Numbered from the stretch's first letter, positions 1-8,632 are shown. The stretch: DNA of 15,872 bases from Enterobacteriaceae bacterium UBA7338 (GCA_002480085.1 DKPJ01000012.1:395247-411118), one strand, 5' to 3'. Numbers and translations: made by a program. The notes: generated from the sequence alone by a model not told the origin.

Positions 1-1069
1 GCGCGTAGGATTCACGACGGCCGTTGCCGGTCGGGGCGACGCCCATCAGGCGCGCGTTGAGCTTGTCCTGCATATAGCCTTTCAGGATGCCGTTTTCGAT
101 CAGCACGTTGTACTGGCCCGGCGTGCCTTCATCGTCGATAGCAATGGAGCCACGACGGTTCATCATGGTGCCGTCATCAACCACGGTGCAGAGTTCGGAG
201 GCCACCAGCTCACCCATCTGGCCGCTGAAGACCGAGGTGCCGCGACGGTTAAAGTCCCCTTCCAGACCGTGACCTACCGCCTCATGCAGCAGCACGCCTG
301 GCCAGCCCGCGCCCAGCACTACCGGCAGCGTACCCGCCGGGGCCGCTACCGCAGTGAGGTTCACCAGCGCCATGCGCACCGCCTCTTTGGCCCAGGCGTC
401 CGCCCGCGCTTCGCCGTCGGCGTCGCTGAGGAACCACTCGTAGCCGAAACGACCGCCGCCGCCGCTGGAGCCGCGCTCGCGTTTACCCTCATCTTCCACC
501 TGCACGCTTACCGACAGGCGCACCAGCGGGCGAACGTCCGCCGCCAGGGTGCCGTCGGTGGCCGCCACGAGGATCAGCTCATAGACGCCGGTCAGGCTGG
601 CGGTCACCTCCTGCACGCGCTTGTCGGCAGCGCGGGCTACGCTGTTAACCCGGCGCAGGATGTCCAGCTTCTCTTCCCGGCTCATGCTCTGGAGCGGATC
701 GACGCTGGTGTAGAGGGCGCTGTGCTCAACCGCGCCAAGGGTTTGCACCCGGCCATCGCCAGCGTCGCGGACGATGGTTCGTGCCGCCTGGGCGCTCTGC
801 TCCAGGGCCAGCAGGCTGATCTGATCGGCATAGGCAAAGCCGGTCTTCTCGCCGCTGACGGCGCGCACGCCCACGCCCTGGTCGATATGGTAAGAGCCAT
901 CTTTAATGATGTTATCTTCTAAAACCCAGGATTCGTGATAGCTCGACTGGAAATAGAGGTCGCCGTAGTCGAGACGGCGCTCGGCCAGCTGGCCGAGGAT
1001 GGAAAACAGATCCTGATGGCTCAGGCCGTTTGCCGCGAGTAATTGTTCACTAACCAGGTTCAAACTCAT
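1..1069 (-). CDS. tldD: TldD metalloprotease subunit (partial, C-terminus outside window)
   Basis: TldD pairs with TldE (PmbA) to form a cytoplasmic zinc metalloprotease that, in E. coli, cleaves the leader of pre-microcin B17 and helps degrade the antitoxin CcdA. The reading frame is intact from the ATG at 1069 to the left edge, giving the first 356 residues of a family normally about 480 long. The protein starts MSLNLVSEQLLAANGL, as in E. coli. The family HExxxH metal motif is present as HEAVGHG, with H262, E263 and H267. The visible part ends at GNGRRESYA. The gene lies 90 bases after yhdP on the same strand and is probably the last gene of the mre-rng-yhdP-tldD run. Its Shine-Dalgarno site is weak, and I saw no convincing promoter in the 90-base gap, so read-through from yhdP is the likely source of transcript. 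Identity is from remembered family sequence. Confidence 0.96.
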   Translation of the reverse strand, partial: MSLNLVSEQLLAANGLSHQDLFSILGQLAERRLDYGDLYFQSSYHESWVLEDNIIKDGSYHIDQGVGVRAVSGEKTGFAYADQISLLALEQSAQAARTIVRDAGDGRVQTLGAVEHSALYTSVDPLQSMSREEKLDILRRVNSVARAADKRVQEVTASLTGVYELILVAATDGTLAADVRPLVRLSVSVQVEDEGKRERGSSGGGGRFGYEWFLSDADGEARADAWAKEAVRMALVNLTAVAAPAGTLPVVLGAGWPGVLLHEAVGHGLEGDFNRRGTSVFSGQMGELVASELCTVVDDGTMMNRRGSIAIDDEGTPGQYNVLIENGILKGYMQDKLNARLMGVAPTGNGRRESYA

Positions 1070-1159
1070 CGTTTTGCTACTCTCAGGTTGCCGCGCTTGG
1101 CGGTTAAAAATTTGTATCTATTGAGAGTGAGGCAATTCGCTCAACTCGTCAAATCATTG

Positions 1160-4100
1160 CTATTTCTTCGCAGGCGGGGTGCGCGGCTGGCGCAGCACTT
1201 CGTTGATTTGCGGTTTATCCATCGGCCCGCTGATGTGGTAGCGCAGAATAGAGACCTTGCTCCACAGCGGCCCGAGCACCTTACTGGCGGCAAACACCGC
1301 CGCACCCACGATCGGGTTAACGGCAAACGCGGCCGCAACGCCGACGGTGGCGGAGATCTCCGGCGCGACGACGGCCTCGACGTCCAGCTCCCGGCGCACC
1401 AGGTTAACCGATCCCTTCATGGCGATATCCGCCTCGAGACCGTCCACCAGCGTATCGTCGGTATGCAGAACGCCATCCTTGATCCACGCCGTGCTGCGGA
1501 TGGAGTCAAAGTAGAAGCCTTCGCTAAAGGTATCGCTGAAATCAAAGCGCAGCTTGCGCAGCAGGGCGTCAAAGCTCAGCAGGCGCAGCAGCTGCCCGGC
1601 CCGGCCGGTGCTAACGTCGGCGATCTCGCCCTTGCCGAGGCGGGTATGCAGCACGCCGTTGAGGGAGGACTCGTCCGGCTGCCACGGGGTATCGCGCCAG
1701 TGCAGGTCGTAGTCAACGTCTACCGGCGCGTTACGCATCGGCGTGCTGACGCCAAAGAACTCCGTAGCCGAATCGATCTTATCCGCCCGCAGCTTGCCCT
1801 TAATTGAGGTACGCTCCGCACCGCTGCGGTTAACCCACTCGCCGTCGGCGGTCAGGCGGGCAAAGCCGCTGTCCACCAGACCATTGGCGAGCGAGAGCGT
1901 ATCGCCCTTGATATTGAAATCACCCTCAATGCGGCCATATTTCTGTCCCCACAGCCAGCACTCGGCGCAGCGCAGCTGGAGATCGGGCCAGCCGCTGAAA
2001 TCGATCCGCGTCTTGCCGGTCAGCAGTGCGTTTGGCGACAGCGGCTCGCTGGTCACCGGGGTCGGGTTGTAGTAGAGGTAGCGAATGGCGGCGGTCCAGG
2101 GGCGGCTGTCCGCCATCATCAGCGTCGCCGCGATCTCCCGTCCCTGGACGTCAACCTTGGTGCCGCCCGCCACGGGCTGCGTCTCCAGGCTGACGTTGTT
2201 CCACTGCTGTCCGCCGAGGGTCAGCGCCGGGGTACGCAGGGCGATCGCTTCCGGGAAGGCCGTGGCGCTGCTGACGTTGCTGGCCACGCCCTGCTGGAAG
2301 AGTCCCAGCCACTGCGCCCCGTCCAGCGGGGGCAGGTTCAGCTCGACGCCCTTCTGCGCGGGCAGCGGCGGAACGGTCTGGCTCTCCGAGGCCCAGATAG
2401 CGCGATCCAGGGTCAGCTTCTGGTTAAGCAGCCAGCGGCTATTGAAGTGGCTATCGCTGCCCGCCGCCCCGGTTAGATCGAAGCTGCGCAGGTTGCCTGT
2501 CACGTTCAGCGTCACCGGCAGCGGCTGGCCCGCCGGTTTATTCAGCGGCGAGGGGAGTCGGCTGGCGAGGTTTTTCAGGTCGCCTTTAATATCCACGTTG
2601 TAGCGCGCGCCTGCGTTATAGGGCAGCTCAATACCGACCTTGCCGTTCCACGCCACGCTGCCGCTGAGGGCGTCGTTGACCTGTTTCGGCAGCACCCCGG
2701 TGCGGGCGGGCTGCCAGTTAGCGTTCATGTCGATCGCCACCTCGTAGGCCTTTTTGCCCTCGGTGGTGGAGAAGTTGACGTTAAGCGGCTGATTGAACCA
2801 GCTGGCGGTCAGCGGCTCGCTCTGCAGGTTGCCATTCACAAAGCTAAAGTCGCCGTTAAGCTTGTGCAGGGTGCTGTTCAGCGGCTTGATAAACAGGCTG
2901 TTATCCCGCAGATTCACCTCGCCTTTGGCGGTGGTCATCTCGCCGTCCAGCGGGATATCGAGATGTAAGCGAGCGCTCACATCACCACTAAGCTGAAGCT
3001 CCTCCAGGGTCGCGCCGAGAGAGTCCTTTAAAGGCGTCTCGTTGAAGTACGGCCCTACCTCTTTGCCCGGGCCGCTGATATCCGCGTCGATCAGCAGCTT
3101 CTCTTCCAGATAGTCCGGGATCGCCGCCGCCAGGTTACGCCCTTTCACTCCGCCGAGGCTGACCTCATCGCTCTTCATAAACAGACCGTCGTTGAGGAAG
3201 TCCAGCTCAATATCGAAGCCCTTTAGCGCAGGCCAGCCGGGCTGGAAGGCGTAGGTGGCATTATGCAGCGGCACCAGCACTTCAAACTGCCCTTCGTTGT
3301 GCTTGTAGGGGAAGAGGTGCGGATTGCCGCCGTAGACCAGCGTGGCGTTATCCGCCTGGCCGCCCTGGATAGCGCCGCTCAGGTAGTCCACCAGCGCTTT
3401 TCCCATCAGGTTTTCCGGGAAGTAGCGCCACGCCTGCCCGGCATCGCTGGTGCTGATCCCGGCGAGGATCCCCAGCCACGGCTCGTCGTTGGTGGGCTTG
3501 AGATAGCGGAAGTCACCCCGGGCATGCACGCCAGTAGCTTCAACGTCAATCTGGCGGCCATCCAGCTGGAAGCCATCACTGTTTTTCAGCCAGCTGAGGG
3601 TGGCAACGCCTTTTTTGATCTCCAGCGGGGCGCGGAAAACCGTCTTGTAAGGCATGGTGGCATCGGTCACGTCGGCCGTCAGCTGGCCATTCTCCACGCT
3701 GCCGCTCAGGGTCCCGGCCAGATGCTGCACGCCTGGCAGCAGCTTCCACTGTTGCCATGAGAGATCCTGCCAGCTGGCCTGGAAGCGCGTTTTCTCCGTG
3801 GCCTGGAGGGGAATATCCAGCGCCAGCTGCTCAATCTGCCCGGCAGGCTGCATTGCCCGCCAGATCTCACCCAGCGCGGGCGAGAGCTTTTCGGCAATCG
3901 GCAGCAGGCCGTCCAGCCCGCTCAGCTCAAGGTGATTGGCACGAACCCGCAGCTCGTCGCTCCGGGTGTTGTTTGCCCCGCCCACCTGCTGCTCGGGGAT
4001 CCACGCCAGGGTCAGCGCCCCCTGCGGCCAGGGTTTATTATCCAGCGTGACGCGGGTAGCGGGGATAGCAAACTGCCAGCCACCCTCTGCGCGGGTGACG

Positions 4101-4960
4101 TGCGCCGTCAGGTTATCCACGCTCAGGCGGTGCGGTTTGGCGTCGCCCTGCCAGCTCGCGCCGCCCTTTTTCAGCCATACGTCGCCGCTGGCAAACTCGC
4201 CTTTATTGAGCGTTACCCACCCCTCAAGGCTGAAGCGGGCGCTATCCAGGGCGATATTGTCCTGCATCCATTTTCCCAGCCACGGCTTAACGTCAACGTC
4301 ATCCGCCTGTAGCCACAGGCGTCCGTTGTTAAGCAGGCCGTTATCGTCCCGCAGATCCATCCGCACCTGCATCACGCCGTGCTGGCCGGTCAGGCTGGAG
4401 AGGCTTACCTGCCCTTCGGCCCGGTGGCGTGCGCTGTCGTTAAGCCAGGTGAGCTGAGGGATCGCCAGCTCGGCCCGCTGGCCAGAGGGCGTTAAGAAGC
4501 TGATCTCACTGTCGCGCAGATCGAAATGGTCAAACTGGCGCAGAAAGAGATCGCTAAGACGGTTGCTTTCGAAGCCCTGCTCGTTGTCGCCCTGCTGCAG
4601 CGGGGTATTGGTGTAGATGCGCAGCCGGTAGAAGGTGAGATCGCGAAACTGCCAGCGCAGATGCAGCAGGCTTTGCCAGACGTCCAGCGCCAGGGTCACG
4701 CGCTTAACCGAAAATTCGCCGCCGTCGCTGAGACCAGCGCTGATATCGCGCACCTCTACCTGCGGACCGAAGTTTTGCCAGCTGGCCTGAATGTAGCTGG
4801 CGTTGACAGGCATGCCCGTAGCAGATTCAACCTTTGCCAGCAGCGCCGGACGCCAGCTATTGAGATGCGGCAGCACAAGACGCAGCCCACTCACCAGCAG
4901 CGCGACGATAACAATTAACGTCGCGGCAGTCAGCAGCAGTATCCCAGGCAGTCGCCTCAC
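1160..4960 (-). CDS. yhdP: YhdP, AsmA-like envelope phospholipid-transport protein
   Basis: YhdP is a large AsmA-family protein anchored in the inner membrane and reaching through the periplasm. With TamB and YdbH it supports phospholipid delivery to the outer membrane, and it affects the outer-membrane barrier and cyclic enterobacterial common antigen. Using the GTG at 4960, the protein starts MRRLPGILLL and is 1266 residues, the E. coli length as I recall it. A single hydrophobic segment lies at about residues 5-25. The rest is a long periplasmic region rich in beta-type alternation, ending in the conserved AsmA-like C-terminal segment, including SKVLGPLWSKVSILRYHISG. The frame can be extended to a TTG at 4981, but that would place the strong Shine-Dalgarno site inside the coding region, so I reject it. 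The gene starts 58 bases after the rng stop, which suggests cotranscription. No frameshift or internal stop is seen. Confidence 0.95.
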   Translation of the reverse strand: MRRLPGILLLTAATLIVIVALLVSGLRLVLPHLNSWRPALLAKVESATGMPVNASYIQASWQNFGPQVEVRDISAGLSDGGEFSVKRVTLALDVWQSLLHLRWQFRDLTFYRLRIYTNTPLQQGDNEQGFESNRLSDLFLRQFDHFDLRDSEISFLTPSGQRAELAIPQLTWLNDSARHRAEGQVSLSSLTGQHGVMQVRMDLRDDNGLLNNGRLWLQADDVDVKPWLGKWMQDNIALDSARFSLEGWVTLNKGEFASGDVWLKKGGASWQGDAKPHRLSVDNLTAHVTRAEGGWQFAIPATRVTLDNKPWPQGALTLAWIPEQQVGGANNTRSDELRVRANHLELSGLDGLLPIAEKLSPALGEIWRAMQPAGQIEQLALDIPLQATEKTRFQASWQDLSWQQWKLLPGVQHLAGTLSGSVENGQLTADVTDATMPYKTVFRAPLEIKKGVATLSWLKNSDGFQLDGRQIDVEATGVHARGDFRYLKPTNDEPWLGILAGISTSDAGQAWRYFPENLMGKALVDYLSGAIQGGQADNATLVYGGNPHLFPYKHNEGQFEVLVPLHNATYAFQPGWPALKGFDIELDFLNDGLFMKSDEVSLGGVKGRNLAAAIPDYLEEKLLIDADISGPGKEVGPYFNETPLKDSLGATLEELQLSGDVSARLHLDIPLDGEMTTAKGEVNLRDNSLFIKPLNSTLHKLNGDFSFVNGNLQSEPLTASWFNQPLNVNFSTTEGKKAYEVAIDMNANWQPARTGVLPKQVNDALSGSVAWNGKVGIELPYNAGARYNVDIKGDLKNLASRLPSPLNKPAGQPLPVTLNVTGNLRSFDLTGAAGSDSHFNSRWLLNQKLTLDRAIWASESQTVPPLPAQKGVELNLPPLDGAQWLGLFQQGVASNVSSATAFPEAIALRTPALTLGGQQWNNVSLETQPVAGGTKVDVQGREIAATLMMADSRPWTAAIRYLYYNPTPVTSEPLSPNALLTGKTRIDFSGWPDLQLRCAECWLWGQKYGRIEGDFNIKGDTLSLANGLVDSGFARLTADGEWVNRSGAERTSIKGKLRADKIDSATEFFGVSTPMRNAPVDVDYDLHWRDTPWQPDESSLNGVLHTRLGKGEIADVSTGRAGQLLRLLSFDALLRKLRFDFSDTFSEGFYFDSIRSTAWIKDGVLHTDDTLVDGLEADIAMKGSVNLVRRELDVEAVVAPEISATVGVAAAFAVNPIVGAAVFAASKVLGPLWSKVSILRYHISGPMDKPQINEVLRQPRTPPAKK

Positions 4961-4965
4961 GCATC

Positions 4966-4972
4966 TCTCCTT
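4966..4972 (-). promoter_or_regulatory. Ribosome binding site that fixes the yhdP start
   Basis: On the minus strand AAGGAGA lies five bases (GATGC) before the GTG at 4960. It is the strongest Shine-Dalgarno match in this gap and supports GTG initiation over the upstream in-frame TTG at 4981, which has no such site before it. Confidence 0.8.
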
Positions 4973-5001
4973 GTCAGCCAAAAAACAGGCCTTGATCGTG
5001 T

Positions 5002-5015
5002 CGCAGCATGCTGCG
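5002..5015 (-). repeat. Perfect 14-base palindrome after rng
   Basis: CGCAGCATGCTGCG is its own reverse complement. It begins three bases after the rng stop codon on the minus strand. In RNA it could fold as a 5-bp stem (CGCAG/CTGCG) with a CATG loop. No U-run follows directly, although a run of six T lies about 18 bases downstream, so it is not a standard terminator. It could mark an mRNA 3'-end or processing signal between rng and yhdP, or have no function. Confidence 0.5.
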
Positions 5016-5018
5016 TAA

Positions 5019-6488
5019 TTACATCATCACCACGTCGAACTGCTCCTGGTTATAGAGCGGCTCAATTTGTACTTTTACCTGTTTGCCAACAAAGATTTCC
5101 ACTTCTGCCAGCGCATGGGACTCGTCGCTTTTAAGCGCTTCGGCCACCGCAGGAGAAGCATAGACTAAGAATCGATCGGAATCGTAGGCGTGGTGCACAC
5201 GGACGATTTCGCGCATGATCTCATAGCAGACGGTCTCTACCGTTTTAACCGTCCCGCGTCCATGGCAGGTCGGGCACTCGTTGCAGAGCACGTGCTCAAC
5301 GCTCTCCCGGGTGCGCTTGCGCGTCATCTCCACCAGGCCGAGCTGCGAGAAGCCGTTGATGCTGGTTTTGACCCGATCCTTGCTCAGGGCCTGCTCCAGG
5401 GAGTGCAGCACCCGGCGGCGGTGATCCTCATTACTCATATCGATAAAGTCGATAATGATAATGCCGCCGAGGTTGCGCAGGCGCAGCTGGCGGGCGATTG
5501 CCTGGGTCGCTTCAATATTGGTGTTGAAGATGGTGTCGTCGAGATTGCGATGGCCCACGAATGCGCCGGTGTTGATATCGACGGTGGTCATCGCCTCGGT
5601 CTGATCGATAATCAGATAGCCGCCGGACTTCAGCTCTACCTTGCGCTCCAGCGCGCGCTGGATCTCATTCTCAACGTCGAAGAGATCGAAGATCGGCTGG
5701 CGGCCGCTATAGTGCTCCAGCTTGCTGGTCATCTCCGGAATGTACTCGGCGGTAAACTCCAGCAGCGCCTCAAAGGTCAGGCGCGAGTCAACGCGGATGC
5801 GGTCAAGCTGGGCGTCAGCAAAGTCGCGCAGCACCCGTTGGGCCAGGGCCAGCTCGCCGTACATCTGGTAGCGGGTCTGGGGACGTTTTTTACGCTCCAT
5901 TACCTTGGTCCAGACGCGCTTCAGGTAGGCCGCGTCCGAGGCGAGATCCTCTTCACACACCCCTTCCGCCGCCGTACGAATGATAAAGCCGCCCTGCTCG
6001 TCGCAGTAATCCGCAACGATCTTCTTCAGCCGCTCGCGCTCGTTTTCGCTCTCAATGCGCTGGGAGACGCCTACGTGGGAGGCGCCCGGCATAAAGACCA
6101 GATAGCGCGAGGGCAGCGTAATATCGGTGGTCAGGCGTGCGCCCTTGGTACCCAGCGGATCCTTGACGACCTGCACCATCAGATCCTGGCCCTGACGCAC
6201 CAGCTCGGAGATGTCGCGGACGGTGAAGTTCTTCTGCTCTTCGCCAGCCACGCACTCGGTGTGGGGCATAATATCGGAGGCGTGAAGGAAAGCAGCCTTA
6301 TCGAGACCAATATCTACAAAAGCCGCCTGCATGCCTGGCAGGACCCGGCTAACGCGCCCTTTGTAGATATTACCGACGATGCCGCGCCGCGCTTCGCGCT
6401 CGATGTGGATCTCCTGCAGGATCCCGCCATCAATATAGGCAACGCGCGTCTCCGATGGCGTTACGTTTACCAGCAATTCAGCCGTCAT
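5019..6488 (-). CDS. rng: Ribonuclease G
   Basis: RNase G is the short paralogue of the endonuclease RNase E. It matures the 5' end of 16S rRNA and cleaves selected mRNAs in the cytoplasm. From the ATG at 6488 the protein starts MTAELLVNVTPSETR and is 489 residues, the E. coli length. An S1-type RNA-binding domain spans roughly residues 36-125. The catalytic metal aspartates are D304 (in TTVDINTG) and D347 (in IIIIDFID). The zinc-link cysteines are C405 and C408 in CPTC. It lacks the long disordered scaffold tail of RNase E. The frame extends six codons upstream to a GTG at 6506, but the ATG matches family length and follows a GGGAAGGG purine run. The start overlaps the end of yhdE by 11 bases, suggesting translational coupling. 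Confidence 0.97.
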   Translation of the reverse strand: MTAELLVNVTPSETRVAYIDGGILQEIHIEREARRGIVGNIYKGRVSRVLPGMQAAFVDIGLDKAAFLHASDIMPHTECVAGEEQKNFTVRDISELVRQGQDLMVQVVKDPLGTKGARLTTDITLPSRYLVFMPGASHVGVSQRIESENERERLKKIVADYCDEQGGFIIRTAAEGVCEEDLASDAAYLKRVWTKVMERKKRPQTRYQMYGELALAQRVLRDFADAQLDRIRVDSRLTFEALLEFTAEYIPEMTSKLEHYSGRQPIFDLFDVENEIQRALERKVELKSGGYLIIDQTEAMTTVDINTGAFVGHRNLDDTIFNTNIEATQAIARQLRLRNLGGIIIIDFIDMSNEDHRRRVLHSLEQALSKDRVKTSINGFSQLGLVEMTRKRTRESVEHVLCNECPTCHGRGTVKTVETVCYEIMREIVRVHHAYDSDRFLVYASPAVAEALKSDESHALAEVEIFVGKQVKVQIEPLYNQEQFDVVMM

Positions 6489-7071
6489 GTTTATCCCTTC
6501 CCTCACGCAGTGCGTTAAAATCGCTTATCAGTTCGCCGGTCTCCACCAGCGGCAGGCCAACGACAGCATAGTAGCTGCCGTTGATGCGGCGGACAAAGCA
6601 GCCGCCCAGTCCCTGGATGCCGTACGCACCGGCTTTATCCATCGGTTCACCGCTGGCGATATAGGCGGCAATTTCGCTCTCGGCAAGCACCTTAAAGGTG
6701 ACGTCGGTAACCACGAGGCGCTCCAGCACCCGCTGGCTGTCGGCCAGCGCGACGGCGGTCATGACCTGGTGGGTATGTCCTGAAAGCTGGCGCAGCATAA
6801 CAGCAGCATGGTGGGTATCTCGCGGCTTTTCAAGCACTTCACCATTTACGATGACAATCGTGTCAGCCCCCAGCACCGGCAGATCCTGCGCGGCCAGCGT
6901 TACCCCGGCCTGGGCTTTCTCGCGCGCCAGACGCACCACGTACTGCTGGGCGCTCTCCTGAGCGTGGCGCTGCTCCTCCACGCCCGGAACAATGCGTTCA
7001 AAGGAGACGCCGAGTTGGGTAAGCAGCTCCTGGCGACGTGGCGAACCGGAAGCGAGATAGAGATCGATCAT
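6478..7071 (-). CDS. yhdE: Maf-family dTTP/UTP pyrophosphatase YhdE
   Basis: This Maf-family nucleotide pyrophosphatase hydrolyses dTTP, UTP and some modified pyrimidine nucleotides to monophosphates, a house-cleaning role in the cytoplasm. The protein is 197 residues, the E. coli YhdE length. The N-terminal signature SGSPRR is at residues 8-13. The conserved GADTIV motif gives D70, the proposed catalytic base. IQGLGGCFV, typical of the YhdE subfamily, lies in the C-terminal third. The ATG at 7071 is preceded by AAAAGG, nine bases after the mreD stop. Its 3' end overlaps the rng start. The position between mreD and rng is the usual enteric order. YceF is a related paralogue, but it is encoded elsewhere in a different context. 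Confidence 0.96.
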   Translation of the reverse strand: MIDLYLASGSPRRQELLTQLGVSFERIVPGVEEQRHAQESAQQYVVRLAREKAQAGVTLAAQDLPVLGADTIVIVNGEVLEKPRDTHHAAVMLRQLSGHTHQVMTAVALADSQRVLERLVVTDVTFKVLAESEIAAYIASGEPMDKAGAYGIQGLGGCFVRRINGSYYAVVGLPLVETGELISDFNALREGRDKHDG

Positions 7072-7080
7072 AAATACCTT

Positions 7081-7569
7081 TTATTGCACCGCAAACTGCT
7101 GGCGAATTTTACGCATCAGCAGGAAGAGCCAGGGCCAGAGCACGCCATCTACCACGCTGCTCCAGAATACTTCCGGGCGGAAAGAGACGTTGATCACTAA
7201 AAACTCGGCCCAGAAAACAATAATATCCGCCGCCAGCGACAGCAGCATGACCACCAGCGCCTGCTGCCAGAGCGCCAGGTTACGGAAGAGCTGGTATTTC
7301 AGGGCGACAAGGTAAGCGATGATGCTCAGCGACAGGGCGCGGACGCCAAGCGTTGAGCCGCTGATCAGATCCAGTATGGCACCCATCATTAAGCCTGTAC
7401 CGACATTTACGCGGTGCGGCAGGGCAAGGATCCAGTAGAGCAGAATAAGCAGCACCCAGTTTGGCCGGAAAACAAGGATGTTATCCGGCCAGGGCATGAT
7501 TTGCAGCAACAGCGCAATGAGGAACGAGAGCCAGATGACCCAGCGTCCCTGGCTACGATAGCTGGCCAC
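7081..7569 (-). CDS. mreD: Rod shape-determining protein MreD
   Basis: MreD is an integral inner-membrane protein of the elongasome, which links MreB filaments through MreC to lateral peptidoglycan synthesis. The protein is 162 residues, as in E. coli. Hydrophobic segments fall at about residues 10-27, 33-52, 57-72, 78-93, 102-125 and 136-152. The start is a GTG whose first base (7569) is the last base of the mreC TAG stop, so the junction reads TAGTG. This is a classic coupling arrangement, and a run of six G five bases before the GTG serves as ribosome binding site. The next gene, yhdE, starts only nine bases after the mreD stop. Identity follows from near-complete agreement with remembered enteric MreD. 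Confidence 0.97.
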   Translation of the reverse strand: MASYRSQGRWVIWLSFLIALLLQIMPWPDNILVFRPNWVLLILLYWILALPHRVNVGTGLMMGAILDLISGSTLGVRALSLSIIAYLVALKYQLFRNLALWQQALVVMLLSLAADIIVFWAEFLVINVSFRPEVFWSSVVDGVLWPWLFLLMRKIRQQFAVQ

Positions 7570-8564
7570 TATTGCCCCCCGGATACAGGCTGCGCCGGCG
7601 TATCCAGCCCGGTGGCAGGTTCAGGGACGGGCGCAGGCGGTCCCATTGAGTTTGGCGCAGGCAGCACCTGGGGCATCATCTGCATCAGCCGCTCGTTGGC
7701 CACGCGATGTACCTCTTCCGGGGTCATCGGATTCGCACCGTTGCGATCGGCTCCCCACAGCAGCAGCAGGTAGCGCAGACGCTGGAGACCCGCCATCGGG
7801 CGCGCCTGGATTACCGTATAGGCGCGCTGGGTGTCGAGCTTCACGGAGGAGACAACGCCCACCGGATACCCTTCCGGGAAACGTCCGCCGAGGCCAGAGG
7901 TCACCAGCACGTCGCCAACGCGAATGTCGGTGTTCGCGGGCAGATGCTCAAGCTGGAGGTCGTCAGTACAGCCGTTACCGGCCGCAATCACGCGGATATC
8001 ATTACGCAGCACCTGAATCGGCAGCGCATGGGTCGCGTCGCAGATCAGCAGCACGCGGCTGGTGAGCTTGGCGACCGCCACCACCTGGCCAACGACGCCT
8101 TTATCGCTGATCACCGGCTGGCCTTCATAGACGCCGTTTACGCTGCCCTTGTCGATCACCACCTGATCGCTATAGGGATCGTTCACCGTTGAGATGACCT
8201 GGGTGACCATTTTTTGCTCATCCTGACGCAGGGGTGAGCCCAGCAGCTCGCGCAGGCGCGCGTTCTCCTGTTTGTACTGCCCCAGCATCAGCAGCTCGCT
8301 GTTTTTCAGCAGCAGCTCCTGGCGCAGCGCCCGGTTTTCCAGCTCAAGCTGATCGCGCGAGGCCAGAGTTTGCGACACGCTGTCGAGCAGTTCACGGGGA
8401 CCATTTGAGACAAAGTAGAAAGGGCTGACGGCGGTATCCATGTACGTTCTGATCTGGCTGAACGTACCGAGGCGGCTGTCGGCAATTATGACACCAAGCG
8501 CAACCAGCACCGCCAGGATCAGGCGAATCTGTAGCGACGGGCCACGGCTAAAAATGGGCTTCAT
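7569..8564 (-). CDS. mreC: Rod shape-determining protein MreC
   Basis: MreC is a bitopic periplasmic scaffold that connects MreB and MreD with PBP2/RodA for cell-wall elongation. The 331-residue protein starts MKPIFSRGPSLQIRL. It has one transmembrane helix at about residues 12-28, a heptad-rich coiled coil at about residues 68-110, and the beta-domain core at about residues 115-270. The proline-rich C-terminal tail is shorter than in E. coli K-12, where I recall 367 residues. This looks like natural variation in a low-complexity tail, not truncation, because the core is complete and the stop overlaps mreD in the normal way. The ATG at 8564 has only a distant GAGAAG purine stretch as ribosome binding site. 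The 68-base gap after mreB holds a hairpin. Confidence 0.97.
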   Translation of the reverse strand: MKPIFSRGPSLQIRLILAVLVALGVIIADSRLGTFSQIRTYMDTAVSPFYFVSNGPRELLDSVSQTLASRDQLELENRALRQELLLKNSELLMLGQYKQENARLRELLGSPLRQDEQKMVTQVISTVNDPYSDQVVIDKGSVNGVYEGQPVISDKGVVGQVVAVAKLTSRVLLICDATHALPIQVLRNDIRVIAAGNGCTDDLQLEHLPANTDIRVGDVLVTSGLGGRFPEGYPVGVVSSVKLDTQRAYTVIQARPMAGLQRLRYLLLLWGADRNGANPMTPEEVHRVANERLMQMMPQVLPAPNSMGPPAPVPEPATGLDTPAQPVSGGQ

Positions 8565-8592
8565 AGGCTATGCGTCTTCTCAGGCCGGATAG

Positions 8593-8627
8593 ATCGGGGG
8601 CAACATCTGCGTTACCCCAGACCCGAT
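8593..8627 (-). other. Stem-loop in the mreB-mreC gap
   Basis: Read on the minus strand, five bases after the mreB stop, arms ATCGG and GGGTAAC pair with GTTGCCC and CCGAT around a six-base loop (GCAGAT). One G-T wobble is needed, and a five-base bulge (GTCTG) sits on the 5' side. That makes 12 paired positions in a 68-base gap. No T-run follows, so it is not a standard intrinsic terminator. It could act as a partial attenuator or an mRNA 3'-end stabiliser that keeps mreB mRNA above mreCD mRNA. The fold is seen in the sequence; the role is inference. Confidence 0.5.
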
Positions 8628-8632
8628 GCGGA

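Noticed and set aside
269..922. A 217-codon open frame on the plus strand opposite tldD
   Set aside because: The minus-strand frame encodes intact TldD with its metal motif, so this is a shadow.
1070..1159. Possible promoter in the yhdP-tldD gap (TTGAGC with a weak -10)
   Set aside because: The best -10 candidates match only two or three consensus positions, so read-through from yhdP is a simpler explanation.
5190..6518. A 442-codon open frame on the plus strand opposite rng
   Set aside because: It lies wholly antisense to a perfectly conserved RNase G gene, has no recognisable domain, and is explained by codon bias in GC-rich DNA leaving the opposite frame free of stops.
8572..8586. REP-like fragment resembling GCGTCTTATCAGGCC in the mreB-mreC gap
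   Set aside because: It differs by one base from a common enteric REP half, but the complementary half needed for a REP hairpin is missing, so it may be chance or a decayed copy.
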